From Aeromonas allosaccharophila (GTDB taxonomy: Bacteria > Pseudomonadota > Gammaproteobacteria > Enterobacterales > Aeromonadaceae), in NCBI RefSeq assembly GCF_000819685.1, contig NZ_CDBR01000098.1:1-38183 (forward strand): a stretch of 38,183 nt of DNA. Direction: 5' to 3'. The number at the start of each line of letters is the position of its first letter. Position 1 is the stretch's first letter. The notes under the pieces were generated by a model. It saw nothing but the letters and a program-made list of their open reading frames with translations, was not told the DNA's origin and did not search any database. This document shows positions 16,471 through 26,132 of the stretch, one piece after another. The translations under genes and the position numbers were made by a program.

Positions 16471-18311
16471 GCCTCCACTTTGTCGAGCATTTGCAATCGA
16501 CGTGCTCGTTTAAGGTCGTCCACAGATACGCCCTTCTTCTTGGCAACATAGTCCATGTCGTCAGCTTCAAACTGAGTCAGATCGCCCCAAGCATGAGGAT
16601 CGAAGCCTGCCACACTTTCACCCTCGGAATACACCTGTGGCGCTACGATGGTCTGGGTCACCTCTGCCATTTCAGCTACTGGTGCTACTGGAGCTACCGA
16701 TTCGACTGATGGTACTGATGTGGCTGCAAGCGTGACCGGTTGATAGGATTGGGCAACAGCTTGTGGCTGTGCCACGTTCGGTCTCGCACCAAAGACAGCC
16801 ACCAGTTCATTGAACGTCGCCTTTTGAGCCATCAACGCAGGATTGTTGATCGCGGCAAACCGGGGCCCAGCAACATCAGTGATCGACCAAATTCTCTCGT
16901 TGTCTTTCGCGGCTATCGCCTCCTTCAAGTCATTGATGGTCTTGACTACGTAGTCGGTGACCACATCGGTACTTTGCTTGCCGATCTCACGGTTTTTCTT
17001 GATATGATCGATGGTCTCCTGCTCTTCCACGTAGCGCAAGAAAGTGCGACTGTCTTTGTTATGACTCAGGTCGTCCTTTGTCTTACCGCTCACTCTGAAC
17101 ACCTTGTCCTGCAACGACTGCAACTTCGCCAGGGAGGATTGAGCGTCTTGGGCAATAGCGGCAGCTTTGATCTTATGGTGTCTTACAAACTCGGAGGCAC
17201 TGTTGTACTTATGAGTCATCTCCCAAGCCCCACGAGAGTAAGTCCCAGCAAAGCTGTGCCTAAACGCAAGGAAAGTCGAAGTAAACTGAATAAAGACAAA
17301 CAACCCAGATAACACAGCAAAGGTCACCAGCGAAGCTCGATGGATAGCATCAATCTGGTCTTGTGCGGACTTCTGACTGGAACTGGCGGACAACTCTGCC
17401 ATATCGGATGGCAGGGGAATTTCACCCTCACCAGACGCAACCGGGAAATCATCAGCATTCTGGATGACAGCAGTCGGATTCTCGACCAGCAATGCTTCCT
17501 GCTGGTTCAGGGTTTCGGTTCGAACCCAGAACGCGGCGACTGCCAGCCCTATGATAAAGATCCCGTACCCGGCAATGATCGAGAATCGGCGCTGCGGCTG
17601 CCCGTATTTATCGATTGGCACATTGATCCGGTTCAGCAATTGCTGGAAGGGTTTAGCGCCATTGTCGTCATAGGTATTGTCGATGGTGGCGTTGAGAGTC
17701 TTGGTCATATCTGCGCCATCACGGATCGACTCGTAGGAGAGGATCTTGTTCACGACCCCATTGCGGTAGAGTTGACGGCCAGCAAACTCGGATAGAGCCA
17801 AGGCAATAATTGAGATAACCAAACCTAGGAAGAAAGCGCCAACAATGGCTGTGTTGGGGGTCGCCATGGTAAGGGCAAACGGTGCCAACGCATAGCCAAA
17901 GGCAGATGCCTCTATCACCATCAGGACGATCATCAACAACCAGATCCCTAAACCCTTTTCCGACCGATCCGCCTCGTCAGCTTTTCCCAGATAATCGAGG
18001 TTGCGTTTGAAGTTCTCTTCAGAGGGCTGATACATCTTGTAGAAAGTGTCATATGCACCACACACACCTTTCTCACCAGGGTTGAAACCTACCGCATTGG
18101 GGTTGTCCTCGGATGCTTTCTCGTTTTCGCCCGGGTTTTTTACCCAGGCCGCGATGCGGCCAAACCACGGCATCCGGAGCCGCATCTCCATGTGCCAGTA
18201 TTTCACTTCGTACCAATAAACGATGGCGGTCACGACCGCAACCATCAAGCCGATCACCAGACTGATGATGTGCCAAGCACCCGACAGGGCATGAACGATG
18301 TCTTGTATCAT
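16467..18311 (-). CDS. Five-TM inner-membrane protein with long cytoplasmic tail, second gene of envelope operon
   Basis: A 614-residue protein of no family I recognise. Hydrophobic segments: about 15-37, 121-147, 153-177, 243-263 and 328-350. Basic residues after TM1 and after TM3 and the acidic loop at 264-327 fit an N-out topology with loops 38-120 and 178-242 in the cytoplasm, loop 264-327 in the periplasm and residues 351-614 in the cytoplasm. The tail has helical, coiled-coil-like stretches (380-475), a Pro/Val/Ala-rich linker (510-560), and a short acidic-then-basic end segment. TM1 followed by a cytoplasmic loop and a TM2-TM3 hairpin loosely recalls TolQ/ExbB/MotA, but I see no clear sequence match. 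AAGGA stands eight bases before its ATG; the previous gene ends 11 bases upstream. The downstream gene overlaps it by ATGA. Confidence 0.8.
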   Translation of the reverse strand: MIQDIVHALSGAWHIISLVIGLMVAVVTAIVYWYEVKYWHMEMRLRMPWFGRIAAWVKNPGENEKASEDNPNAVGFNPGEKGVCGAYDTFYKMYQPSEENFKRNLDYLGKADEADRSEKGLGIWLLMIVLMVIEASAFGYALAPFALTMATPNTAIVGAFFLGLVISIIALALSEFAGRQLYRNGVVNKILSYESIRDGADMTKTLNATIDNTYDDNGAKPFQQLLNRINVPIDKYGQPQRRFSIIAGYGIFIIGLAVAAFWVRTETLNQQEALLVENPTAVIQNADDFPVASGEGEIPLPSDMAELSASSSQKSAQDQIDAIHRASLVTFAVLSGLFVFIQFTSTFLAFRHSFAGTYSRGAWEMTHKYNSASEFVRHHKIKAAAIAQDAQSSLAKLQSLQDKVFRVSGKTKDDLSHNKDSRTFLRYVEEQETIDHIKKNREIGKQSTDVVTDYVVKTINDLKEAIAAKDNERIWSITDVAGPRFAAINNPALMAQKATFNELVAVFGARPNVAQPQAVAQSYQPVTLAATSVPSVESVAPVAPVAEMAEVTQTIVAPQVYSEGESVAGFDPHAWGDLTQFEADDMDYVAKKKGVSVDDLKRARRLQMLDKVEA

Positions 18312-18322
18312 TTTTGGAGTCC

Positions 18323-19921
18323 TTAGCGACGCTTAGGCAGGTATTGGACCACGTAGGCATCCCCCTGCTTCGGATAGTAAATTTCGCCCGCAACCGCGGC
18401 ACCAGATCGTTTGTCAAACACAACGTCCATACACGACACTGGCGAAGCAGCCTGATTGACGGCAAACACCCGATAGAGGATTTGAGTCTCCCCTTCGTAT
18501 GTATTGGCGACCGATTCAATCTTGGCTGTCTGCTTTTTGGATTTTTTGTAATCCGGGATGAACTGCATGGCGGGCTGCTTAGCCACTTTCGCTTCGTCAC
18601 GCAGTACCGCAACCGGCCCCACCGAGGCCACATGACCATTCACAGCTGCAACCCATGGCTTACCATTGAGGCCCGGGAAGTATTCTTCGGTAGAATGTTC
18701 CGCTAGCGGTTGGCCATTCGCCAGGTTCTTAACCTGGCCCTCGACACGGGGCATGTCCCCTATGCAAGAACTGATAGGTGCACTGGCGTAAGCTGGAGTG
18801 ATAATGGAGAAGGTGGGGGTTTTGGGCGCAATGCTGCCGGTCAGCGGTGAGGAACTGTCGGTAACCAAATGGCCACCAAAGTCGATGGTTCCCTTGCCGG
18901 CCAGTTTGATCGCTACAGATTCACTGGCGGTCAATGAGGGGGAGAGAACGTCACTCGACTTCGGCTGAGCGACCGGCTTATCCTTGAGGGTGGCTGCAGC
19001 AGTAGTCATCGACTCGGCTGTGTTAGCAGACTTAGCGGGTATTGTTTCAGCCTTCACAGTCTTTTGGGTCACAGCTGTGGTAGTGGCAGCCAATGCGACC
19101 TTGCTCGCAGAGCCAGTGCCATGAGCTAAATATTTGGGACTGGCACGTTCCTCACTCACACGCTTGACCAGCAAGGCCTCATTTTGCACCTCGACCAACT
19201 CGACCCTGCGGTTTTGTGCTCTACCATCTCCGCTGTCGTTGCTGGCAATCGGTCGGGAAGAGCCTGCCCCCTGGTAGTAGATATCGCTACGAGGCACCCC
19301 GGCTGCAGCCAGTATCTGGCCCATGGCCCGAGCTCGTTCCTCAGAGAGGCGCTGATTGAACTGAGCCGCGCCAGCAGAATCGGTATGGCCGACCACCAAC
19401 ACCTTTCTACGTTGATTCTCGGGGAGCTTAGACTGCTCTTCCCGTTTGCTGGCAAACTCTTGCGCCACACGGGTCATTTTCCGGTAGCCTTCTGGGGTCA
19501 GGTTGGCAGAGCCTACCGGAAACATCTCGGCGTACTCTATAGACGCTTCAAGTCCCACTGCTGTAGGTTTATCCTTCTGTTGCTGCTGCTCTTGGGCGGC
19601 AGCCACTTGCAGTTCACGCACCTGCATTTTTAAGCCTTCTTCCTTGGCTATTTTTTGCAACCGATCAACTCGGTCTTTGTACCAAAGGCCGCCACCACAA
19701 CCCACAGCAGCACCGGCGACAGCCCCAATGAGCACCTTGTCGCTACCGCCTTGAGTGGCACCAATCGCCGCGCCAGCAAGAGCGCCTAGCAGGCCACCAC
19801 CGGCACAGCTTACCCAACTATCACTCTCGGCAACTTGCTTATCGATGGTTGCACACCCTGTCACCGACAAGGTTATGGCCATCGCCAGCACCGTTGGCCT
19901 ATCTAGAGGCATCCTAATCAT
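18323..19921 (-). CDS. Outer-membrane lipoprotein: glycine zipper, OmpA-like domain and a novel C-terminal region
   Basis: A 532-residue protein. A lipoprotein signal ends with SVTG-Cys23; Ala at +2 favours sorting to the outer membrane. Residues about 38-80 are a glycine-zipper stretch (GGGLLGALAGAAIGATQGG and GAVAGAAVGCGGG). A coiled coil (82-118) leads to an OmpA-type peptidoglycan-binding domain (about 126-243) with VVGHTDSAG, QRLSEERARAM and the closing QNRRVEL. Residues 245-370 are a Ser/Thr/Ala-rich linker, and 370-532 form an unrecognised domain with two cysteines. The start ATG 19921 has AGGG upstream; ATG 19912 is an alternative. It is the first gene of the three-gene operon. The OmpA domain should anchor the complex to the cell wall. 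Confidence 0.85.
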   Translation of the reverse strand: MIRMPLDRPTVLAMAITLSVTGCATIDKQVAESDSWVSCAGGGLLGALAGAAIGATQGGSDKVLIGAVAGAAVGCGGGLWYKDRVDRLQKIAKEEGLKMQVRELQVAAAQEQQQQKDKPTAVGLEASIEYAEMFPVGSANLTPEGYRKMTRVAQEFASKREEQSKLPENQRRKVLVVGHTDSAGAAQFNQRLSEERARAMGQILAAAGVPRSDIYYQGAGSSRPIASNDSGDGRAQNRRVELVEVQNEALLVKRVSEERASPKYLAHGTGSASKVALAATTTAVTQKTVKAETIPAKSANTAESMTTAAATLKDKPVAQPKSSDVLSPSLTASESVAIKLAGKGTIDFGGHLVTDSSSPLTGSIAPKTPTFSIITPAYASAPISSCIGDMPRVEGQVKNLANGQPLAEHSTEEYFPGLNGKPWVAAVNGHVASVGPVAVLRDEAKVAKQPAMQFIPDYKKSKKQTAKIESVANTYEGETQILYRVFAVNQAASPVSCMDVVFDKRSGAAVAGEIYYPKQGDAYVVQYLPKRR

Positions 19922-20604
<683 letters not shown>

Positions 20605-20620
20605 GCTTGCTCCACCATGC

Positions 20621-20652
20621 AAAAGGCCTCCGAATGGAGGCCTTTCTGTTTT
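20621..20652 (+). terminator. Terminator after the glycosidase stub
   Basis: AAAGGCCTCC-GAAT-GGAGGCCTTT followed by CTGTTTT. It is the intact terminator of the former glycosidase gene and may also end the hemerythrin transcript on the other strand. Confidence 0.88.
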
Positions 20653-20704
20653 CACTCAAGTTGCACTCACACATTACCCGCCGCGCTGCAGGTACGGGCT
20701 GCTA

Positions 20705-21256
20705 TTAGCCGGTCGTAAGCGGCAAAGAGAGGCGTTTGGCCAGCGCCTGAAAGTGCTGGCTCACCTCGGCGCCGAACAGGGGGTCGCCAATGGCGCGATT
20801 CTGCCAGTTTTGCTCCAGTTGACGCCAGTCATCTTCGGTCAGGGAGTCACGCAGATGGGGGAAGATCACCCCCTCTTCGTAGTTCATGTGCGCCTCTTGC
20901 AACTCCACGAAGCGCTCCAGCTTGGTGGTGAACTGATCGAGGGGGATCACCGCATCCATCAGGATCATCTCCACCATCTCCTTGAGATCGGCCCCCGCCT
21001 CCAGCAGCTTGACATGCTCCTCCTGCAGGCGGTTGGCGACCTCCCCTTCCACCACCCGATATTTCAGGTAGTAGTCATAGATGAGATCTTCCTTGGGATG
21101 GTGGTACTTGTCGGAGACCTCCCGCAGGTAGTCGATGACATCGCGCACCAGAAAATAGCTGATGGGCTCTTCGGCACGGATGGCTGCCAGCTTGTGCTTG
21201 AGCAGCTCCAAGAGTCGGGCGATGTTGAGATGGTCCTTGTGCAGACTGGATAACAT
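20705..21256 (-). CDS. Hemerythrin-domain protein
   Basis: From ATG 21256 the protein has 183 residues, nearly all of it a four-helix hemerythrin-like domain. Likely di-iron ligands are in SSLHKDHLN, the KYHHPKEDLIY helix, QEEHVKLL, and the paired motif EAHMNYEEGVIFPHL. It resembles YtfE/DnrN-like stand-alone hemerythrin proteins that respond to NO or O2, though it lacks the YtfE N-terminal domain. AAGGAG sits six bases before ATG 21256. The frame runs open to 21334, but that part overlaps the end of ung and has no family match. Transcribed in the same direction as ung, 70 bases behind it. Confidence 0.85.
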   Translation of the reverse strand: MLSSLHKDHLNIARLLELLKHKLAAIRAEEPISYFLVRDVIDYLREVSDKYHHPKEDLIYDYYLKYRVVEGEVANRLQEEHVKLLEAGADLKEMVEMILMDAVIPLDQFTTKLERFVELQEAHMNYEEGVIFPHLRDSLTEDDWRQLEQNWQNRAIGDPLFGAEVSQHFQALAKRLSLPLTTG

Positions 21257-21326
21257 GGGCACTCCTTGGCTCTGAATTAATGTTATGTCCCTGAGTATAC
21301 GGTCATTTGTCGCCCGAACTTTGCAC

Positions 21327-22004
21327 TCAATCAAGTGGAATGCAGACAGATTTCCACTCTATCGGACTCTTGCCCTGTTGTTCCAGCAAGCGATTGGTCT
21401 CGCTAAAGTGACCGCAACCGATGAAACCGCGGTGGGCAGAGAGGGGGCTCGGGTGTGGCGCGGTCAGTACATAGTGGCGCTGGCGGTCGATGAAACGTCC
21501 CTTCTTCTGGGCGTGGGCCCCCCACAGCAGGAACACCACCCCCTGACAACTGGCATTGATCTGCTCGATGACCCGATCGGTAAAGGTCTCCCATCCCAGA
21601 TGGGCGTGAGAGTGAGCCTGACCGGCCTGAACCGTCAGCACTGTGTTGAGCAGCAGGACGCCCTGTTTGGCCCAAGATTCGAGAAAGCCGTGATTGGGTG
21701 TGACGAAACCTGGCAGATCCCGCTGCATCTCTTTATAGACGTTGACCAGTGAGGGGGGCGTACGCACGCCGGGCAGAACGGAGAAACAGAGACCGTGCGC
21801 CTGATTGGGGCCGTGGTAGGGATCCTGGCCCAGGATCACCACCTTGACCTGATCCAGCTCGGTCAGCTTGAAGGCATTGAACACATCGGTGGCTGGCGGG
21901 TAGATCACCTTGCCTGCTTCCCGCTCGGCTCTGACGGTTGCCAGCGTACTCTTGAAATAGTCCTGCTCTTTCTCAGAGCCAATTACATCACTCCAGGTCA
22001 GCAC
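21327..22004 (-). CDS. ung: Uracil-DNA glycosylase, family 1
   Basis: A 225-residue protein that removes uracil from DNA to start base-excision repair. The water-activating motif GQDPYHGP has Asp61; the uracil-binding segment [13 protein letters not shown], the LLNTVLTV core, and the minor-groove loop [14 protein letters not shown] with His184 are all present. Length and motifs are normal for family 1 (E. coli Ung has 229). The ATG at 22004 opens [12 protein letters not shown], as in other Ung proteins. It lies between a binding-protein gene and the hemerythrin gene on the same strand, with gaps of about 70 bases. Confidence 0.96.
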   Translation of the reverse strand: MLTWSDVIGSEKEQDYFKSTLATVRAEREAGKVIYPPATDVFNAFKLTELDQVKVVILGQDPYHGPNQAHGLCFSVLPGVRTPPSLVNVYKEMQRDLPGFVTPNHGFLESWAKQGVLLLNTVLTVQAGQAHSHAHLGWETFTDRVIEQINASCQGVVFLLWGAHAQKKGRFIDRQRHYVLTAPHPSPLSAHRGFIGCGHFSETNRLLEQQGKSPIEWKSVCIPLD

Positions 22005-22073
22005 CCCGGCCTCCTCACTTGATACGGCGAAGGGCTCAGGATAGGGGGCCAGCCCGCAAGACGCAACCGTGGC

Positions 22074-22814
22074 TCACGCTTTCCAGAGCCTGGCGAGGCG
22101 CCCCGAGCGCTCCAGCTTGCGCAGGCCGGTATTGAACAGCTGCATCAGACGGCGCGCCTCGGGATCGACCTTGCGCATCAGCAGGTATCCCGGTTGCGAC
22201 CAGATGGGATCGGCGGCGCCGGTCAGTGACAGCGATTGGGGATGACGGGCGAGCGCCTGCTGGAACAGGGTTTGTGCCACCTGCTCATCCATCACCAGAT
22301 AGTGGACCCGCCCGTCGAGCAGCTTGCCCATGCTCTCCTCATCGGAATCTGACCACTCGAGGGTGAGCCCGGCTTGGCGGGCGGCAAAGCCATCGCCATA
22401 GAAGTAGCCACGGGTCACCCCGACCGGCTGGTGTTTCAGCTCACCCAGATTGACCGCAGGCGTACCGGTCAGCGTCATCAGGCGGGTGGTGAAATGGCCG
22501 AGCGAGGCGGAGAGATAGAAAAGCTGTTCCCGCTCGCGGGAGCGAAACCAGGGCATGGTGACCACATAGCGCCCCTCTAGGGTCAGCTGGTAAGCCTCGG
22601 CCCAGGAATAGAAGTGAAAGCTGACATCGAGCCCCTCTTCGGCGAAGGCTTGGCGCACCACCTCACAGAGAAAGCCCTGATTGGGCAACGACTCACTGAT
22701 ATAGGGCGGCCACTCGCCCACGGCAATACGCACCGTCTCGGCCCGCACCGCAGCACAATTTGCCCAGCAACAAAACAGGGCGAGCCATGCCCACTTTCGC
22801 CACCCATTATTCAC
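22074..22814 (-). CDS. Periplasmic amino-acid-type solute-binding protein (SBP_bac_3 family)
   Basis: A 246-residue protein with a signal peptide ending near CAAVRA (residue 25). The mature protein begins ETVRIAVGEWPPYISESLPN, the usual opening of family-3 binding proteins. Later marks are FSWAEAY-like aromatic stretch, MPWFRSREREQLFY, and PVGVTRGYFYG. There is no permease or ATPase gene alongside, a pattern seen in orphan polar amino acid binding proteins of Aeromonas, Vibrio and Shewanella, which often act in sensing. The ligand is unknown. It diverges from grcA, and the AT-rich region between them holds the grcA control sites. Confidence 0.82.
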   Translation of the reverse strand: MNNGWRKWAWLALFCCWANCAAVRAETVRIAVGEWPPYISESLPNQGFLCEVVRQAFAEEGLDVSFHFYSWAEAYQLTLEGRYVVTMPWFRSREREQLFYLSASLGHFTTRLMTLTGTPAVNLGELKHQPVGVTRGYFYGDGFAARQAGLTLEWSDSDEESMGKLLDGRVHYLVMDEQVAQTLFQQALARHPQSLSLTGAADPIWSQPGYLLMRKVDPEARRLMQLFNTGLRKLERSGRLARLWKA

Positions 22815-22964
22815 CCGGCACTCTCCTCACTTTTTTTGCTGAGTGTAGCCAACCCCTCAATTAACATCAGAAAAAAGCCGAAAAGATGTAGTTAAATTAC
22901 TAGATTAACAAGATAAAAGATGCATAATTTGGATATCTTACAAAATCAGAAAAATGACCTATTT

Positions 22965-22978
22965 TTGATTCAACTCAA
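22965..22978 (+). promoter_or_regulatory. Upstream FNR box of grcA
   Basis: TTGATTCAACTCAA matches the FNR consensus TTGAT-N4-ATCAA at nine of ten positions. Its centre is 53 bp upstream of the perfect box, the same spacing as the two sites of the E. coli yfiD promoter (-40.5 and -93.5). Confidence 0.65.
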
Positions 22979-23017
22979 GAATTTAATCCCATTGAAATGG
23001 CACTTTGTCGGATTTTC

Positions 23018-23031
23018 TTGATCTAGATCAA
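23018..23031 (+). promoter_or_regulatory. Perfect FNR box of grcA, class II position
   Basis: TTGATCTAGATCAA is a perfect match to the FNR consensus. Its centre is about 33 bp before the -10 hexamer at 23055-23060, so it falls near -41 from the predicted start. This predicts anaerobic induction of grcA. Confidence 0.85.
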
Positions 23032-23054
23032 TTTTGGTAATATTACCACCGTGG

Positions 23055-23060
23055 TATATA
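23055..23060 (+). promoter_or_regulatory. Predicted -10 element of grcA promoter
   Basis: TATATA at the right distance from the FNR box, giving a start site near 23066. No good -35 hexamer is seen, as expected for an activator-dependent class II promoter. A palindrome TACCAC-C-GTGGTA (23044-23056) overlaps its upstream edge. Confidence 0.55.
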
Positions 23061-23183
23061 TGACCCCATCAAAGAAAAGGTGTAAGGCAAGGGCCCTTTA
23101 AGTCATCGCCATCGACGGTAGCTTAAATACATCAGGGTAATTTCCTTACAGTTGGATTCGCGTTCCCATTGAGGAGTCATACC

Positions 23184-23564
23184 ATGATCAAAGGCATTCA
23201 AATCACCCAGGCCGCCAACACCGCTCTGCTGAACTCTTTCTGGCTGCTGGACGAAGAGAAGCAACAGGCTCGCTGCATCTGCGCCAAAGGCGATGCCTTC
23301 ACTGCCGATCAAGAAGTGCAACTGGCTGACCTGGGTCAGTTCGAATACCGCGAACTGCCGGTTCAGGCTGAGCCTGCTGTTGAAGGTGGCCAGCACCTGA
23401 ACGTCAACGTACTGCGTCGTGAAACTCTGGAAGATGCAATCGAAAACCCGGAGAAGTACCCGCAGCTGACCATCCGTGTATCTGGTTACGCAGTGCGTTT
23501 CAATGCTCTGACCCCGGAACAGCAGCGTGACGTGGTTACCCGTACTTTCACCCAGAGCCTGTAA
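23184..23564 (+). CDS. grcA: Autonomous glycyl radical cofactor GrcA (YfiD)
   Basis: A 126-residue protein that can replace the damaged glycyl-radical domain of pyruvate formate-lyase. The radical motif RVSGYAVRF places the radical glycine at residue 101. The C-terminal half is nearly identical in form to the end of PflB; the N-terminal part is the GrcA-specific extension. GAGGAG precedes ATG 23184 by seven bases. Codon use is biased towards preferred codons, fitting high expression. Two upstream FNR boxes imply induction without oxygen. Two hairpins follow: GCTGATAC-TGGCG-GTATCAGC (23585-23605) and a strong terminator. Confidence 0.96.
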   Translation: MIKGIQITQAANTALLNSFWLLDEEKQQARCICAKGDAFTADQEVQLADLGQFEYRELPVQAEPAVEGGQHLNVNVLRRETLEDAIENPEKYPQLTIRVSGYAVRFNALTPEQQRDVVTRTFTQSL

Positions 23565-23608
23565 TCAGCGCCCTGCAGTGAACCGCTGATACTGGCGGTA
23601 TCAGCACC

Positions 23609-23636
23609 AAAAAAACGGCCGATTGGCCGTTTTTTT
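23609..23636. terminator. Bidirectional terminator between grcA and dctA
   Basis: AAAAAAACGGCC-GATT-GGCCGTTTTTTT, with long A- and T-runs on either side. It serves both convergent genes. Confidence 0.93.
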
Positions 23637-23682
23637 ATTGCCCCCGCACCAGCCAACGCGGGCGTGCGGGGGGAAACCGCGC

Positions 23683-24963
23683 TTAAGCCCTGTCCGTGTC
23701 CAGCTGCCCGGCCTTGCCGCCGAGCACCGCATCCATCTTCTTCTCGTCCAGCTGCTTGCAGTATTTGGCGACCACCACAGTGGCAACCCCGTTACCGATC
23801 AGGTTGGTCAGCGCCCGCGCTTCAGACATGAAGCGATCGATCCCCAAAATCAGCGCCAGCCCGGCCAGTGGCAGATGGCCCACCGCCGAAATGGTTGCCG
23901 CCAACACGATAAAGCCGCTACCGGTCACCCCGGCCGCCCCTTTCGAGGAGATCAGCAGCACCACCAGCAGGGTGATCTGCTGGAACAGATCCAGCGGGGT
24001 ATTGGTGGCCTGCGCGATAAAAATCGCCGCCATGGTCAGATAGATGGAGGTACCATCCAGGTTGAAGGAGTACCCGGTCGGAATGACCAGCCCCACCACC
24101 GACTTCTGACAACCCAGCGTCTCCATCTTGTCCAGCATCCGCGGCAGTACCGACTCGGAAGAGGAGGTCCCCAGCACGATCAGCAGCTCCTCACGAATGT
24201 AGGAGATGAAACGCAGGATGCTGAAGCCTGAGGCTTTGGCGATGCTGCCCAGCACGATGAAGATAAAGAAGAGGCAGGTAAGATAGAAGCAGACAATAAG
24301 CTGTCCCAGCTGTACCAGTGAACCTACCCCATATTTACCGATGGTAAATGCCATTGCCCCGAATGCACCGATCGGCGCCAGTCTCATTATCATGTTGATA
24401 ATACCAAATATGACTTTGGAGAAACTGTCGATGACGCCGAAAATAACCTGTCCCTTTTCGCCAATATGATGCAGGGAAAAACCGAACAGCACCGCAAACA
24501 ACAATACCTGCAAGATATTGCCGCTGGCAAAGGCACCGATCACGCTGCCCGGAATAATATCCAGCAAAAAGGCGATAATGCCCTGTGACTTGGCCTGCTC
24601 CGCATAGGCGGAGATGGCGCTGGCATCCAGTGCGGTCGGATCGATGTTCATTCCTCCCCCCGGCTGCAACAGGTTGACCACGCACAACCCGATGATGAGG
24701 GCGATGGTACTGACCACCTCAAAGTAGATCAGGGCAATGGCGCCGGTCTTGCCGACCGCCTTCATACTCTCCATCCCGGCAATACCGGTCACTACAGTAC
24801 AGAAAATAACGGGGGCGATAATCATCTTGATCAATTTGACAAAGCCATCGCCAAGGGGTTTCATATTGGCGCCCAGTTCCGGATAGACATGCCCCAGAAA
24901 TACCCCAAGGGTAATCGCGAGCAATACCTGGAAATAAAGGCTGCTAAATACTTTCTTGTGCAT
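23683..24963 (-). CDS. dctA: C4-dicarboxylate/cation symporter DctA
   Basis: From ATG 24963 the protein has 426 residues and is strongly similar to E. coli DctA over its length. It takes up succinate, fumarate and malate with protons or sodium in respiring cells. Diagnostic segments of the glutamate/dicarboxylate family are present: [13 protein letters not shown] (hairpin loop 1), [15 protein letters not shown] (transport core) and [14 protein letters not shown] (hairpin loop 2). Starting at 24963 gives [14 protein letters not shown], which aligns with the E. coli start; an in-frame extension to 25017 lacks homology. AGGA lies nine bases upstream. A possible CRP half-matched site lies in the leader at 25111-25126. 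Confidence 0.95.
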   Translation of the reverse strand: MHKKVFSSLYFQVLLAITLGVFLGHVYPELGANMKPLGDGFVKLIKMIIAPVIFCTVVTGIAGMESMKAVGKTGAIALIYFEVVSTIALIIGLCVVNLLQPGGGMNIDPTALDASAISAYAEQAKSQGIIAFLLDIIPGSVIGAFASGNILQVLLFAVLFGFSLHHIGEKGQVIFGVIDSFSKVIFGIINMIMRLAPIGAFGAMAFTIGKYGVGSLVQLGQLIVCFYLTCLFFIFIVLGSIAKASGFSILRFISYIREELLIVLGTSSSESVLPRMLDKMETLGCQKSVVGLVIPTGYSFNLDGTSIYLTMAAIFIAQATNTPLDLFQQITLLVVLLISSKGAAGVTGSGFIVLAATISAVGHLPLAGLALILGIDRFMSEARALTNLIGNGVATVVVAKYCKQLDEKKMDAVLGGKAGQLDTDRA

Positions 24964-25110
24964 GATTAACGTCCTGTTAATTAATTGACATCTCATATGG
25001 TAGAAATCGGCATGCACTGATCCGTCACGAGAAAATATCTTTCTCTCGCCAGCATCATGCTATTTCATCATTGCAACAGCGCCACTTTCACACGTTATAA
25101 GAAGCAATTA

Positions 25111-25126
25111 AGAGACATTAATCACA
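25111..25126 (-). promoter_or_regulatory. Possible CRP site upstream of dctA
   Basis: AGAGA-CATTAA-TCACA on the plus strand has one perfect half-site and one that matches at three of five positions. E. coli dctA is CRP activated, which makes this plausible but not secure. Confidence 0.3.
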
Positions 25127-25214
25127 CAACTAATTTAACATCATTAACACCACGATAACCATGATATATTGGTCGTTGATTTATTTAAGACCTCAATGAA
25201 AACATTTTGGATAT

Positions 25215-25241
25215 AAAAATGCCCCGCATGGCGGGGCATTT
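25215..25241 (-). terminator. Terminator of the hemA-kdsA gene cluster
   Basis: AAATGCCCCGC / GCGGGGCATTT hairpin. On the minus strand a TTTTT run follows. It lies 26 bases beyond the kdsA stop. Confidence 0.92.
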
Positions 25242-25266
25242 GGCATCACGAAACCGGTACCGTGGA

Positions 25267-26121
<855 letters not shown>

Positions 26122-26132
26122 CTAAGACATCC

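Noticed and set aside
15634..19921. Zorya defence system
   Set aside because: OmpA-type domain and a membrane protein with a long tail are similar in plan, but the OmpA protein is a lipoprotein, the membrane protein has five TM segments, and no ZorC/ZorD or ZorE genes follow.
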